Origin: Betaproteobacteria bacterium
Lineage (GTDB): Bacteria; Pseudomonadota; Gammaproteobacteria; Burkholderiales; Casimicrobiaceae
Direction of reading: 5' to 3'
Length of the DNA stretch: 64,000 nt
Assembly: GCA_016716425.1 (NCBI GenBank)
Contig: JADJWJ010000007.1
Location: forward strand, 124,001 to 188,000
Part shown: positions 24,225-31,935 of the stretch, piece by piece
Layout: every line of letters begins with the position of its first letter
Position numbering within the stretch: position 1 is the stretch's first letter
The notes under the pieces: model-generated
What the model was told of the DNA's origin: nothing
Database searches by the model: none
The model's input: the letters and a program-made list of their open reading frames with translations, nothing else
Program-made: the position numbers and the translations under genes

Positions 24225-26612
24225 TTGCGCGAATTCCCGCCCCGCCCTCTGTACGCGCGCCGCGATCCTTCGCCGGCGACCGTCCAGGAAGGAGGCAACC
24301 GCGCGGCACCGCGTGTTGTTTCGGCGCTGTGGGCGACGGCATTCGCCGTCGCACTGGCCTGCGCATCGCCGGCGCTCGCGCAACCGGATCGCCAGGCACC
24401 GGCGGCCGAGGCCCCGGCCCCGGCGCCCGCCAAGCCGCGTCCGAAGGTCGGCCTCGTTCTCTCCGGGGGCGGCGCGCGCGGCCTCACGCACGTCGGTGTG
24501 CTCGAAGTGCTGCACGAGATGCGCATCCCGATCGACTACATCGCGGCGACGTCGATGGGCGCGATCGTCGGCGGCTTGTATGCGAGCGGCATGACGCCCG
24601 ACGCGATGCAGCGGCACCTGGGCGCGGTCAGCTGGCCGACGCTGCTGTCCGACAGCCCGCCGCGGCAGGACGTCGCGTTCCGGCGCAAGGAGGAGGTGTC
24701 GGCGTTCCCGCTCGGCTTCGAACTCGGCTACAGCGACGGCCAGATACTGTGGTTCAAGGGCGCGCTCTCCGGCAGCAACCTCGAGCTCTTCCTGCACGAG
24801 CTCACCCGCAGCGTCGACACGATCAACGACTTCGACAAGTTGCCGATCCCGTTCCGGGCCGTGGCCACGAACATGGTGAACGGCAAGGAGGTCGTGTTCG
24901 ACCGCGGCCGGCTCTACCACGCGATGCGCGCGAGCATGTCGGTGCCGGGAATGTTCGCGCCGCTGGAGCTCGACGGGAAGATCTACGGCGACGGCGGCCT
25001 CGTCAACAACCTGCCGGTGGACGTCGTGCGCGCGATGGGCGCCGAAGTCGTCATTGCGGTCAACATCGGCACGCCGCTCATGTCGCGCGACCAGCTGCAG
25101 TCGGTCGCGGGCTACGCGACGCAGATGATCAACATCCTGACCGAGCAGAACGTGCGCGCGCAGCTCGCGCAGTTGCGACCCGGCGACATCCTGATCTCGC
25201 CGGACCTGGGCAACCTGACATTCATCGACTTCGCCGCGGCACCGCGCTTCGTCGAGCTCGGCCGGGAAGCGGCAGAGGCGATGCGGCCGCAGCTGGCAGC
25301 GCTGGCCGACACACCCGCGTCGTTCGCCGCCCGCGGGAAGCGTGACGTCGCGCCGCCGCTGCCCGAGCGGCTGGACTTCGTGACCATCGAGGGCACGAAG
25401 TACGCGAACCCGGACGTGCTGGAAGAGCAGATGCGCACCCGGGAAGGCGGCCCGCTCGACATTAAGGTACTGGAAGGCGACCTCGCCCGGCTGCACGGGC
25501 GCGGCGAGTTCGAGGAGATCGACTACGAGGTCGTCACCATCGGCAGGCAGCAGGGACTCGTCGTCAAGGTGACCGAGAAGTCGTGGGGGCCGAACTTCCT
25601 GCGCTTCGGGCTCTCGCTGTCGACGGACCTGCAGGGGGAGACCTGGTTCAACCTGATGGCCGGCCACAAGCGCGTCTGGGTAAACCGGCTCGGCGCCGAG
25701 TGGACGAACGAGATCATTCTCGGTTCCACGCGCCGCTACGCGACCGAGTTCTACCAGCCGCTGACGCTCTCCAACCGCGTGTTCACCGCCGCCTACGGGC
25801 TCGTCCAGCGCGCGCCCGAGTATGCGTTCGACGGCGCGACCCGCGAGGCCGAGTACGACGTGCTGACGCAGACCGCCGGGCTGGACCTCGGGGTCCCGTT
25901 CGGCACCGCCGGCGAGCTGCGCGTCGGCTTCAAGTGGGAGCACAAGCGCGAGGACCCGGTCATCGCGCCCGCGGTCGTCGATCCGAACCTGCTGATTCCC
26001 AACTTCACGGTCAAGTCCGACGAGACCGGCGCCCGCGTGCTGTTCCGCTGGGACACCCTCGACAACCCGTACTTCCCGCGCCAGGGCGTCCGCGTCAACG
26101 CCGAGGGGTTCTTCGGCAACCGTTCGGTCTCGCTGCCGACGTGCCCGGTCGACGTCTGCAGCCTGCCCCGCGAGCCGTCGTCCCGCGCCGGCGTGTACGC
26201 CAACGTGGCCGTGCCGCTCGGCCGGCGCGACTTCCTCAACGTGGCCGGGCAGGTCGGCGCGATCACGCGCACGCGCGTGTACGATCCGTTCTCCGACTTC
26301 AACCTGGGCGGTTTCCTGCAGCTCTCCGGTCTGCGCACCGGGCAGCTGTCCGGCGACTACCTGGGCTTCGCGCGCGCCGTGTACTACCACCAGATCGGCA
26401 ACCTGCCGCTGCTGGGCCGCGGCGTGTACGTCGGCGGCTCGCTCGAAGCGGGCGACGTCTGGGCCGAGCGCAGCGACGTCTCGCTGAAAGGCATCTACAC
26501 GGCCGGCAGCGTGTTCGTCGCCGCCGACACCTGGATCGGGCCGTTCTATTTCGCATGGGGCCGTGCGAGCGGCGGCGCCACCAGCTTCTACATCTACCTT
26601 GGCCGCCTCTGA
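24225..26612 (+). CDS. PlpD-like patatin phospholipase fused to a POTRA and beta-barrel (type Vd autotransporter)
   Basis: Up to 795 residues: a signal sequence (VVSALWATAFAVALACASPALAQ), a patatin domain (about 75-330), a POTRA-like region (about 380-450) and a 16-strand outer-membrane barrel to the C-terminus. The patatin site is complete: oxyanion motif SGGGARG, nucleophile Ser110 in ATSMGAIVGG, and Asp256 in YGDGGLVNN. The barrel has BamA-like end strands (GPFYFAWGRA). Such proteins are outer-membrane anchored or secreted lipases A1. There is no ATG at the right place. TTG 24225 is my choice from the promoter position; a start near the GGAAGGAGG site at 24288 is possible but no usual start codon fits in frame there. 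Confidence 0.88.
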   Translation: MREFPPRPLYARRDPSPATVQEGGNRAAPRVVSALWATAFAVALACASPALAQPDRQAPAAEAPAPAPAKPRPKVGLVLSGGGARGLTHVGVLEVLHEMRIPIDYIAATSMGAIVGGLYASGMTPDAMQRHLGAVSWPTLLSDSPPRQDVAFRRKEEVSAFPLGFELGYSDGQILWFKGALSGSNLELFLHELTRSVDTINDFDKLPIPFRAVATNMVNGKEVVFDRGRLYHAMRASMSVPGMFAPLELDGKIYGDGGLVNNLPVDVVRAMGAEVVIAVNIGTPLMSRDQLQSVAGYATQMINILTEQNVRAQLAQLRPGDILISPDLGNLTFIDFAAAPRFVELGREAAEAMRPQLAALADTPASFAARGKRDVAPPLPERLDFVTIEGTKYANPDVLEEQMRTREGGPLDIKVLEGDLARLHGRGEFEEIDYEVVTIGRQQGLVVKVTEKSWGPNFLRFGLSLSTDLQGETWFNLMAGHKRVWVNRLGAEWTNEIILGSTRRYATEFYQPLTLSNRVFTAAYGLVQRAPEYAFDGATREAEYDVLTQTAGLDLGVPFGTAGELRVGFKWEHKREDPVIAPAVVDPNLLIPNFTVKSDETGARVLFRWDTLDNPYFPRQGVRVNAEGFFGNRSVSLPTCPVDVCSLPREPSSRAGVYANVAVPLGRRDFLNVAGQVGAITRTRVYDPFSDFNLGGFLQLSGLRTGQLSGDYLGFARAVYYHQIGNLPLLGRGVYVGGSLEAGDVWAERSDVSLKGIYTAGSVFVAADTWIGPFYFAWGRASGGATSFYIYLGRL

Positions 26613-27915
26613 GTCCCTGCCGCGTCGCAATGCCGAGTGGCTGGCGCGCAGCCTCGCCGCCGTCTGGCACCCGTGCACGCAGATGAAGCAGCACGAGACG
26701 CTGCCGCTGGTGCCGATCGCGCGCGGCGACGGCGCATGGCTCGTCGACTTCGACGGCAACCGCTACCTCGACGCGGTCGGCTCGTGGTGGGTCAACCTGT
26801 TCGGACACGCCAACCCGCGGATCAACGCCGCGCTGCGCGCGCAGCTCGACACGCTCGACCACGTGATGCTCGCGGGCTTCACGCACGCGCCGGTGGTGGA
26901 ACTCTCGGAGCGACTCGCCGCACTCGCGCCACCGGGCCTGGGCCACGCGTTCTACGGCTCCGACGGCGCGTCGGCGACCGAGATCGCGCTCAAGATGAGC
27001 TACCACTACTGGCGCAACCGCGGCTTCCCCGACAAGCGCGGTTACGTGAGCCTCGCCGGCAGCTATCACGGCGAGACGCTCGGTGCGCTCGCGGTGACCG
27101 ACATCGCGCTGTTCCGCGACACCTACGCGCCGTTGCTCAACCGCAACGCGGTCGTGCCTTGCCCCGACGCGCGGACCGGCACCACGGTCGACGCGGCGGC
27201 AGCCGCGCTGGACGCGCACCTCGCGCGCCACCACGCGACGACGGCGGCGCTGATCGTCGAACCGCTGGTGCAGGGCGCCTCCGGCATGACGATGTACGAC
27301 GCCGCGTACCTCGCGCGGGCGCGCGCGATCGCCACCCGCCACGGCGTCCACGTGATCGCCGACGAGATCATGACCGGCTTCGGGCGCACCGGCACGCTCT
27401 TCGCGTGGGAGCAGGCGGCGGCACCCGCGCCCGACTTCCTGTGCCTGTCGAAGGGCATCACCGGCGGCACCCTGCCGCTGTCGTGCGTACTGGCGACCGA
27501 CGACGTCTATGCCGCGTTCTACGCCGACGACGTCGCCCGCGGCTTCCTCCACTCGCACTCGTACACCGGCAACCCGCTGGCGTGCCGCGCGGCGCTCGCC
27601 GTGCTCGACATCTTCCGCGACGACGACGTGATCGCCGGGAACCGCGCCCGCGCGCGACGCTGGGCCGAACTGCTGGCGCCACTCGCCGCGCGGCCCAACG
27701 TGCGCGATTTCCGGCAGTGCGGCATGATCTTCGCTTGGGAAGTCGACACGCAGCGGCCGGACTTCGCCCGCTGGTGCTTCGCCGAAGCGCTGGCGGCCGG
27801 GCTGCTGCTGCGCCCGATCGGCCGCACGGTCTATTTGATGCCGCCCTACATCCTTACCGACGACGAAATGGCCCTGCTCGCGACGCGGACGCAGGCGATC
27901 GTCGACCGGGCATGA
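26563..27915 (+). CDS. bioA: Adenosylmethionine-8-amino-7-oxononanoate aminotransferase
   Basis: A class III PLP-dependent aminotransferase of biotin synthesis, converting KAPA to DAPA with SAM as amino donor. Key features are WHPCTQMKQHE near the N-terminus (BioA-specific), VGSWWVNLFGHANP, the PLP phosphate site GSDGASATEIALKMS, DEIMTGFGRTG, and the PLP lysine Lys297 in LSKGITGGTLPLS. The frame opens at GTG 26563, overlapping the patatin gene by 50 bases; a TTG at 26599 is an equally good start by homology. No other bio gene is in the window. Confidence 0.93.
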   Translation: MRAAAPPASTSTLAASESLPRRNAEWLARSLAAVWHPCTQMKQHETLPLVPIARGDGAWLVDFDGNRYLDAVGSWWVNLFGHANPRINAALRAQLDTLDHVMLAGFTHAPVVELSERLAALAPPGLGHAFYGSDGASATEIALKMSYHYWRNRGFPDKRGYVSLAGSYHGETLGALAVTDIALFRDTYAPLLNRNAVVPCPDARTGTTVDAAAAALDAHLARHHATTAALIVEPLVQGASGMTMYDAAYLARARAIATRHGVHVIADEIMTGFGRTGTLFAWEQAAAPAPDFLCLSKGITGGTLPLSCVLATDDVYAAFYADDVARGFLHSHSYTGNPLACRAALAVLDIFRDDDVIAGNRARARRWAELLAPLAARPNVRDFRQCGMIFAWEVDTQRPDFARWCFAEALAAGLLLRPIGRTVYLMPPYILTDDEMALLATRTQAIVDRA

Positions 27916-27983
27916 GCGCGAAGGGCCACACCCCGAGGGCCGAGGTGTCCAATGAGCCGGAGCGCGCCGGTCGAAGGTACTCG

Positions 27984-29441
27984 ATGAAGCGCGCGCTCCG
28001 TACGGCGGCCACCGCTCTGGCGACGCTGGCCGCCCTCGCCGCGACGCCCGCGTGGGCCACGCTGCCCCGCGGCGTCGCGCGCGCCTTTCTCGACGCCGGC
28101 GTGCCGCTCGCGAACGTCGCCGTCGTCGTGCGCGAGGTCGGGCACCCGCAGCCGATCTTCGCCCACGACGCCGACCGCCCGCTGAATCCGGCATCCGTGA
28201 TGAAGCTCGTCACCACCTTCGCGGCGCTCGACCTGCTCGGCCCCGGCTACCGGTGGAAGACCGAGGCCTACCTCGGGGGCCGACTCAACGGCAACGGCAC
28301 GCTCGCCGGCAACCTGATCCTCAAGGGCTACGGCGACCCGAAGGTCACGATCGAGCAGTGGCAGGCGTTCATGGCCGACCTGCGCGCGCGCGGTTTGCAG
28401 CGCGTGACCGGCGACCTCGTCCTCGACCGGACGCACTTCAAGCTGCCCGACCACGATCCGGCCGCGTTCGACCAGGAGCCGCTCAAGCCCTACAACGTCG
28501 GTCCGGACGCGCTGCTCGTCAACTTCAAGGCTGTCCGTTTCGCCTTCGCGCCCGACGCCGCGCGCCGCGCGGTGGCCGTGCGCGTGGATCCGCCGCTGCC
28601 CGACGTGACGCTGGACGCGCTGCCGCAGCTGTCGAACGGCGACTGCGGCGACTGGCGTTCGTCGCTCGGCGCCACGTGGGCCGACCAGGGCGGTTCGGCG
28701 GCGGCCGCGTTCGCCGGCCGCTATCCGCAGTCGTGCGGCGAGCGCGACTGGTACGTCGCGCTCCTCGACCACCCGCACTACGTGCACGGGATGTTCGCCG
28801 CGTACTTCCGCGCCGCGGGCGGCCAGTTCGACGGCGGCGTGCAGGACGGCCGCGCCCCGCGCAACGCCGCGCCGTTCGCCGTCATGGAATCGGCGCCGCT
28901 GTACGACATCGTGCGCGACGTCAACAAGCTCTCCAACAACGTGATGGCGCGGCAGATGTTCCTGACGCTCGCCACGACCCGCCATCCGCCGCCCGCCACA
29001 CCCGCGCTCGCGGCGAGCGTCGTCGGGCAGTGGCTGAAGGAGCGCAAGTTGCCGATACCGGGCCTCGTGCTCGAGAACGGTTCGGGGCTGTCGCGGAAGG
29101 AACGGGCGACCGCCGGCGGCATCGCGCGCCTGCTCGCGGCTGCCGACGCGAGCCCGTTGCGCGAGGAGTTTGCGAGCTCGCTCGCGGTCGCCGCGCTGGA
29201 CGGCACCGTGCAGAAGCGCTTCCGCGACGGAAACGTCGCCGGACAGGCGCTGCTCAAGACCGGATCGCTCGAGGGCGTGCGCGCGCTGGCTGGCTACGTG
29301 ATCGACGCGTCCGGTCGGCGGTTCATCGTCGTCGCGATCGTCAACCACGCGAACGCCGCGCGCACGACGCCTGCGCTCGACTACCTGGTCCAGTGGGTCT
29401 ACCAGGAGGCGGCGCACTGGGACTCGCCGCTGCACCGGTGA
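27984..29441 (+). CDS. dacB: PBP4-type D-alanyl-D-alanine carboxypeptidase/endopeptidase
   Basis: A 485-residue class C low-mass penicillin-binding protein (peptidase S13) that trims or cleaves peptidoglycan in the periplasm. A signal peptide spans about 1-25. The three active-site motifs are all present: Ser71-x-x-Lys74 (PASVMK), Ser317-Asn-Asn319 (LSNNVM) and Lys425-Thr-Gly427 (LLKTGSLEG). I chose ATG 27984. The frame is open from ATG 27912 at the bioA stop, but the intervening codons derive from a degenerate intergenic repeat (GCGAAGGGCC-CCCCGAGGGC) and precede the signal peptide. Confidence 0.92.
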   Translation: MKRALRTAATALATLAALAATPAWATLPRGVARAFLDAGVPLANVAVVVREVGHPQPIFAHDADRPLNPASVMKLVTTFAALDLLGPGYRWKTEAYLGGRLNGNGTLAGNLILKGYGDPKVTIEQWQAFMADLRARGLQRVTGDLVLDRTHFKLPDHDPAAFDQEPLKPYNVGPDALLVNFKAVRFAFAPDAARRAVAVRVDPPLPDVTLDALPQLSNGDCGDWRSSLGATWADQGGSAAAAFAGRYPQSCGERDWYVALLDHPHYVHGMFAAYFRAAGGQFDGGVQDGRAPRNAAPFAVMESAPLYDIVRDVNKLSNNVMARQMFLTLATTRHPPPATPALAASVVGQWLKERKLPIPGLVLENGSGLSRKERATAGGIARLLAAADASPLREEFASSLAVAALDGTVQKRFRDGNVAGQALLKTGSLEGVRALAGYVIDASGRRFIVVAIVNHANAARTTPALDYLVQWVYQEAAHWDSPLHR

Positions 29442-29473
29442 GCACGCGTCCGGACATCGGCGCCGTCGCGGCG

Positions 29474-29839
29474 ATGAGCGGTTGGGACGCGCTCGTCGAG
29501 GCGAAGATCGCCGAAGCGCAGCGCGCCGGCGCGTTCGACGACCTGCCGGGCGCCGGCCGTCCGCTCGAACTCGACGACGACCGGCTGGTGCCGGAGGACG
29601 TCCGGATGGCGCATCGGATCCTGCGCAACGCGGGCTTCGTGCCGCCCGAGATCGAGGCCCGCAGGGAAGCCGCCGACCTGCGCCAGCTGATCGCCGCTAC
29701 GACCGAGGACCCGGAGAAGCGGCGCGCGCTCGCCAGGCTCGCGCTGTTGGAAGCGCGGCTCGACGCCCGCGGGGCGGCCGCCCCGCGGACGTCGGGCTAC
29801 TACGCGGCACTGCTGGCGCGGTTCGACCGCGCCGGGTAG
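29474..29839 (+). CDS. DUF1992-family protein (DnaJC28-like conserved domain)
   Basis: A 121-residue cytoplasmic protein with the DUF1992 signature. It begins LVEAKIAEAQRAGAFDDLPG, followed by AGRPLELDDDRLVPEDVRMA and HRILRNAGFVPPEIEAR. The function of this family is not established; in some bacteria it is described as a DnaJ-like or stress-related protein. An upstream GTG at 29438 overlaps the dacB stop (GTGA) and would add 12 residues. ATG 29474 fits the family start better. The gene ends exactly against the convergent membrane-protein gene, with no base between the two stop codons. Confidence 0.82.
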   Translation: MSGWDALVEAKIAEAQRAGAFDDLPGAGRPLELDDDRLVPEDVRMAHRILRNAGFVPPEIEARREAADLRQLIAATTEDPEKRRALARLALLEARLDARGAAAPRTSGYYAALLARFDRAG

Positions 29840-30274
29840 TCAGACGCCGGGAATCGCCTTGCTGTCCTTGAACAGCAGGTAACCGCGCACGAGCCGGTAG
29901 ATCACCCAGACGTCGGTCGCCAGCCAGAGCGCGATCGCGAACGGGATGCCGATCAGAGTCACGAACAGGATGATGCCGACCACCGCCCACAGCAGCGACC
30001 ACCAGAAGGTGCGGATCAGCCACGTGAGGTGCGACGCGACCCAGGTGCCGGCCGCGTCGTCGCGCTTCACGTAGCAGACGATGATGGCGACGATGCCCAG
30101 CACGCCGACCAGGGGTCCCATCACCGGCAGGCCATGCGACGCGATCGCGACGATCGCGGCGATGGCGAACAGCGCGTAGGCGATCACGCCTGCGGTGACC
30201 GGGACGTTGCTGCTGCCGGAAGCGGACTGCGGAGCGGGGAATTCGGCCACGGCCTTGCCCTCGGGACGATGCAC
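29840..30274 (-). CDS. DUF4870-type small membrane protein
   Basis: A protein of up to 144 residues with a short soluble N-terminus and three membrane segments. It includes GVIAYALFAIAAIVAI, IIVCYVKRDDA, SHLTWLIRTFWWSLLWAVVGII and IGIPFAIALWLATDVWVIYRLVRGY. The SHLTWLIRTFWW and VIYRLVRGYL stretches are typical of DUF4870 proteins, whose function is unknown. GTG 30274 is the longest start; GTG 30250, preceded by AAGG, would give 136 residues. It is convergent with the DUF1992 gene. Confidence 0.78.
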   Translation of the reverse strand: MHRPEGKAVAEFPAPQSASGSSNVPVTAGVIAYALFAIAAIVAIASHGLPVMGPLVGVLGIVAIIVCYVKRDDAAGTWVASHLTWLIRTFWWSLLWAVVGIILFVTLIGIPFAIALWLATDVWVIYRLVRGYLLFKDSKAIPGV

Positions 30275-30447
30275 GCCGCACGTCGGCGCCCGTGACGGAA
30301 ACGATGGGGCCGGCCGGTTTCCGCGTCAATAGCGGCGGCGACGAACGGCGCCACGGGGCGACCGCACCGCCCGCGGGGGCGACGGGACGCTGCCGCGGCC
30401 GGCCGGACCACGCCGGAACTCCTACCCGCACGGACGGCGGCGCTGGC

Positions 30448-30453
30448 TATAAT
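30448..30453 (+). promoter_or_regulatory. Consensus -10 box TATAAT, promoter of the YqjD-like operon
   Basis: GGCTATAATACAAG resembles the GCTATAAT -10 form seen also at 24183. Transcription would begin near 30460, giving a leader of about 50 bases before ATG 30511. The -35 region is GC-rich and does not match well. Confidence 0.6.
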
Positions 30454-30510
30454 ACAAGCTCGCGGTGCCGGCCATGCACCGTGCTGTTCATCCACCAGGG
30501 ACCGACTGCC

Positions 30511-30816
30511 ATGAGTACCGATAGCGCACGCGACAAGCTCGTCGACGAATTCTCGTCCGTACTGTCCGAAGCCGAAACGCTGCTCGACAAGGCCGCCAAG
30601 GAAACCGGCGACAAGGCGAAGGACCTTCGCTCGCAGGTGGAGGCCCGGCTGCTGTCTGCGAAGCTCAAGCTGCAGGAACTCGAGGGTGAAGCGGTCGACC
30701 GCGCCAAGGCGGCGGCCCGCGCCACCGACGATTACGTGCACGACCATCCGTGGCAGGCGATCGGCCTCGCGGCGGGCCTGGGCTTCGCGCTCGGGCTGCT
30801 GATGAACCGCCGTTGA
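30511..30816 (+). CDS. YqjD/ElaB-family (DUF883) inner-membrane protein
   Basis: A 101-residue protein. Residues 1-75 are amphipathic helices that likely form a coiled coil (LVDEFSSVLSEAETLLDKAA). They are followed by the DUF883 signature YVHDHPWQAIGLAAGLGFALGLLMNRR, a C-terminal membrane anchor. In E. coli relatives bind ribosomes at the membrane in stationary phase. It is the first gene of a three-gene set (YqjD-, YqjE- and YqjK-like) in the E. coli order. Confidence 0.88.
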   Translation: MSTDSARDKLVDEFSSVLSEAETLLDKAAKETGDKAKDLRSQVEARLLSAKLKLQELEGEAVDRAKAAARATDDYVHDHPWQAIGLAAGLGFALGLLMNRR

Positions 30817-30844
30817 GCCCGCGGCCTCCGCGGCGGCACGCGCG

Positions 30845-31258
30845 ATGAGCGACGCCCCGGAACGCGACGCGGCGGGCAGCACGCTGCGCGGCGCGCTCGC
30901 GCGACTCGCGGACGCGTTGCTCGGCCTCGCACGCACCCGGCTCGAGCTCGCGACGGTCGAGTACACCGAGGAACGACGACGCGTCGCCACGCAGCTCGCG
31001 CTGCTGCTCGCGGGAATCGGCTGCGTGCTGTTCGCGCTGCTGTTCGCGGCGGCCGCGGTGGTCATCGTGTTCTGGGACAGCTACCGGATGGCGGCGGTCG
31101 TCGGTGTCGTCATCTTTTTCGCGGCCGCGGGCGCCGTTCTGCTCTGGCGGCGCGCGGAGATCGCGCACACGTCGCCCACGCCGTTCGGGGCCACGGTCGC
31201 GGAGCTCGAGAAGGACCGCGCCGCGCTCGCGCGCACGCTCCAGTCGCCGCCGTCGTAA
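30845..31258 (+). CDS. YqjE/phage-holin-like membrane protein
   Basis: A 137-residue protein with a charged N-terminal helix (ALLGLARTRLELATVEYTEERRR), two membrane segments (about 50-75 and 82-105) and a charged tail. Size, topology and position after a DUF883 gene match YqjE, which is often called a holin-superfamily III member by similarity only. Nothing suggests a phage origin here. Confidence 0.8.
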   Translation: MSDAPERDAAGSTLRGALARLADALLGLARTRLELATVEYTEERRRVATQLALLLAGIGCVLFALLFAAAAVVIVFWDSYRMAAVVGVVIFFAAAGAVLLWRRAEIAHTSPTPFGATVAELEKDRAALARTLQSPPS

Positions 31259-31261
31259 GAT

Positions 31262-31613
31262 GAAACAGCCCCCACGCTCGCTGCCCCCCGAGCCGCCCTC
31301 GCGCGCGGGGCGAAGCCCAGGCTCGCAGAGCGCGTCCGCGCGCGAGGGCGACGGCCGACACGCGGACTTTCGCATATCGTGCCTGTCCAACGAGGCCGTG
31401 GCAGGTCAGTCCCTCGGACGGCAGGTCAGTCCCTCGGGGCGGCCCTTCGGGACGGAACACCGCCCCCACGCTCGCTGCGCTCGCTGCCCCCCGGGGGGGC
31501 AGGTCAGTCCCTCGGGGCGGCCCTTCGGGACGGAACACCGCCCCCACGCTCGCTGCGCTCGCTGCCCCCCGGGGGGGCAGGTCAGTCCCTCGGGGCGGCC
31601 CTTCGGGACTGAC
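31262..31613. repeat. Tandem 78-bp units of the structured intergenic repeat, ending on a start codon
   Basis: The 355-base gap between the yqjE- and yqjK-like genes contains no gene. From 31421 there are two full 78-bp units (starts 31421 and 31499) and a third partial one (31577). The last hairpin has arms GTCAGTCCC (31581-31589) and GGGACTGAC (31605-31613). ATG 31614 follows with no spacer, so the hairpin covers the ribosome site. The two inner copies end GGGACGGAA and have lost part of the pairing. A diverged copy lies at 31262-31420. Confidence 0.88.
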
Positions 31614-31886
31614 ATGCACACCGACGACCTCGCCGAGCGCAAGGCGCGCCTCATCGCGCAGTCGGACCTGCAGCGGATGCAGGCGCTGCTCGCGTGGCAC
31701 ACGGCGCGCCGGATCGTCGCGCCGCCGGGCGCCGGCGAGCGCAGTTCGACATCGCGTTCGATCGCGGCAACGCTGATCGGCATCGCCCTTCCGCTCGCCG
31801 GCGCCGGCCGCCTGCGCGGCGTACTGCGGACGCTGTCGGTCGCCGCGACGGTACTGCGGATCTGGCGGGCCTGGCGGGTGCGGTAG
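31614..31886 (+). CDS. YqjK-like small protein
   Basis: A 90-residue basic protein: a charged helix (DDLAERKARLIAQSDLQRMQ) followed by a region with a short hydrophobic stretch (SIAATLIGIALPLAGAG) and a basic C-terminus. Position after YqjD- and YqjE-like genes and general layout suggest YqjK, but the sequence alone is weak. Its start lies directly on the 3' arm of a repeat hairpin, and its stop codon begins a long palindrome at 31886. Confidence 0.6.
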   Translation: MHTDDLAERKARLIAQSDLQRMQALLAWHTARRIVAPPGAGERSSTSRSIAATLIGIALPLAGAGRLRGVLRTLSVAATVLRIWRAWRVR

Positions 31887-31935
31887 GGGTCTGACCCTCA
31901 ACATGCACTGGAGTGCATGTTGAGGGTCAGACCCC
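31886..31935. repeat. Near-perfect 50-bp palindrome across two convergent stop codons
   Basis: Two perfect 24-bp arms (31886-31909 and 31912-31935) with a 2-base spacer. The arms begin GGGGTCTGACCCTCAACATG. The left arm starts on the last base of the yqjK-like stop codon; the right arm contains the ubiD stop (31927-31929) and its final codons. GGTCTGACCC-type repeats are common REP-like elements in proteobacteria. Here it could serve as a two-way terminator, though it lacks a T-run. A fragment with CTGACCCTC also lies at 40085. Confidence 0.9.

Noticed and set aside
30845..31258. Phage holin, hence a prophage remnant
   Set aside because: The neighbours are YqjD- and YqjK-like chromosomal genes in the E. 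coli order, and no phage gene is present.
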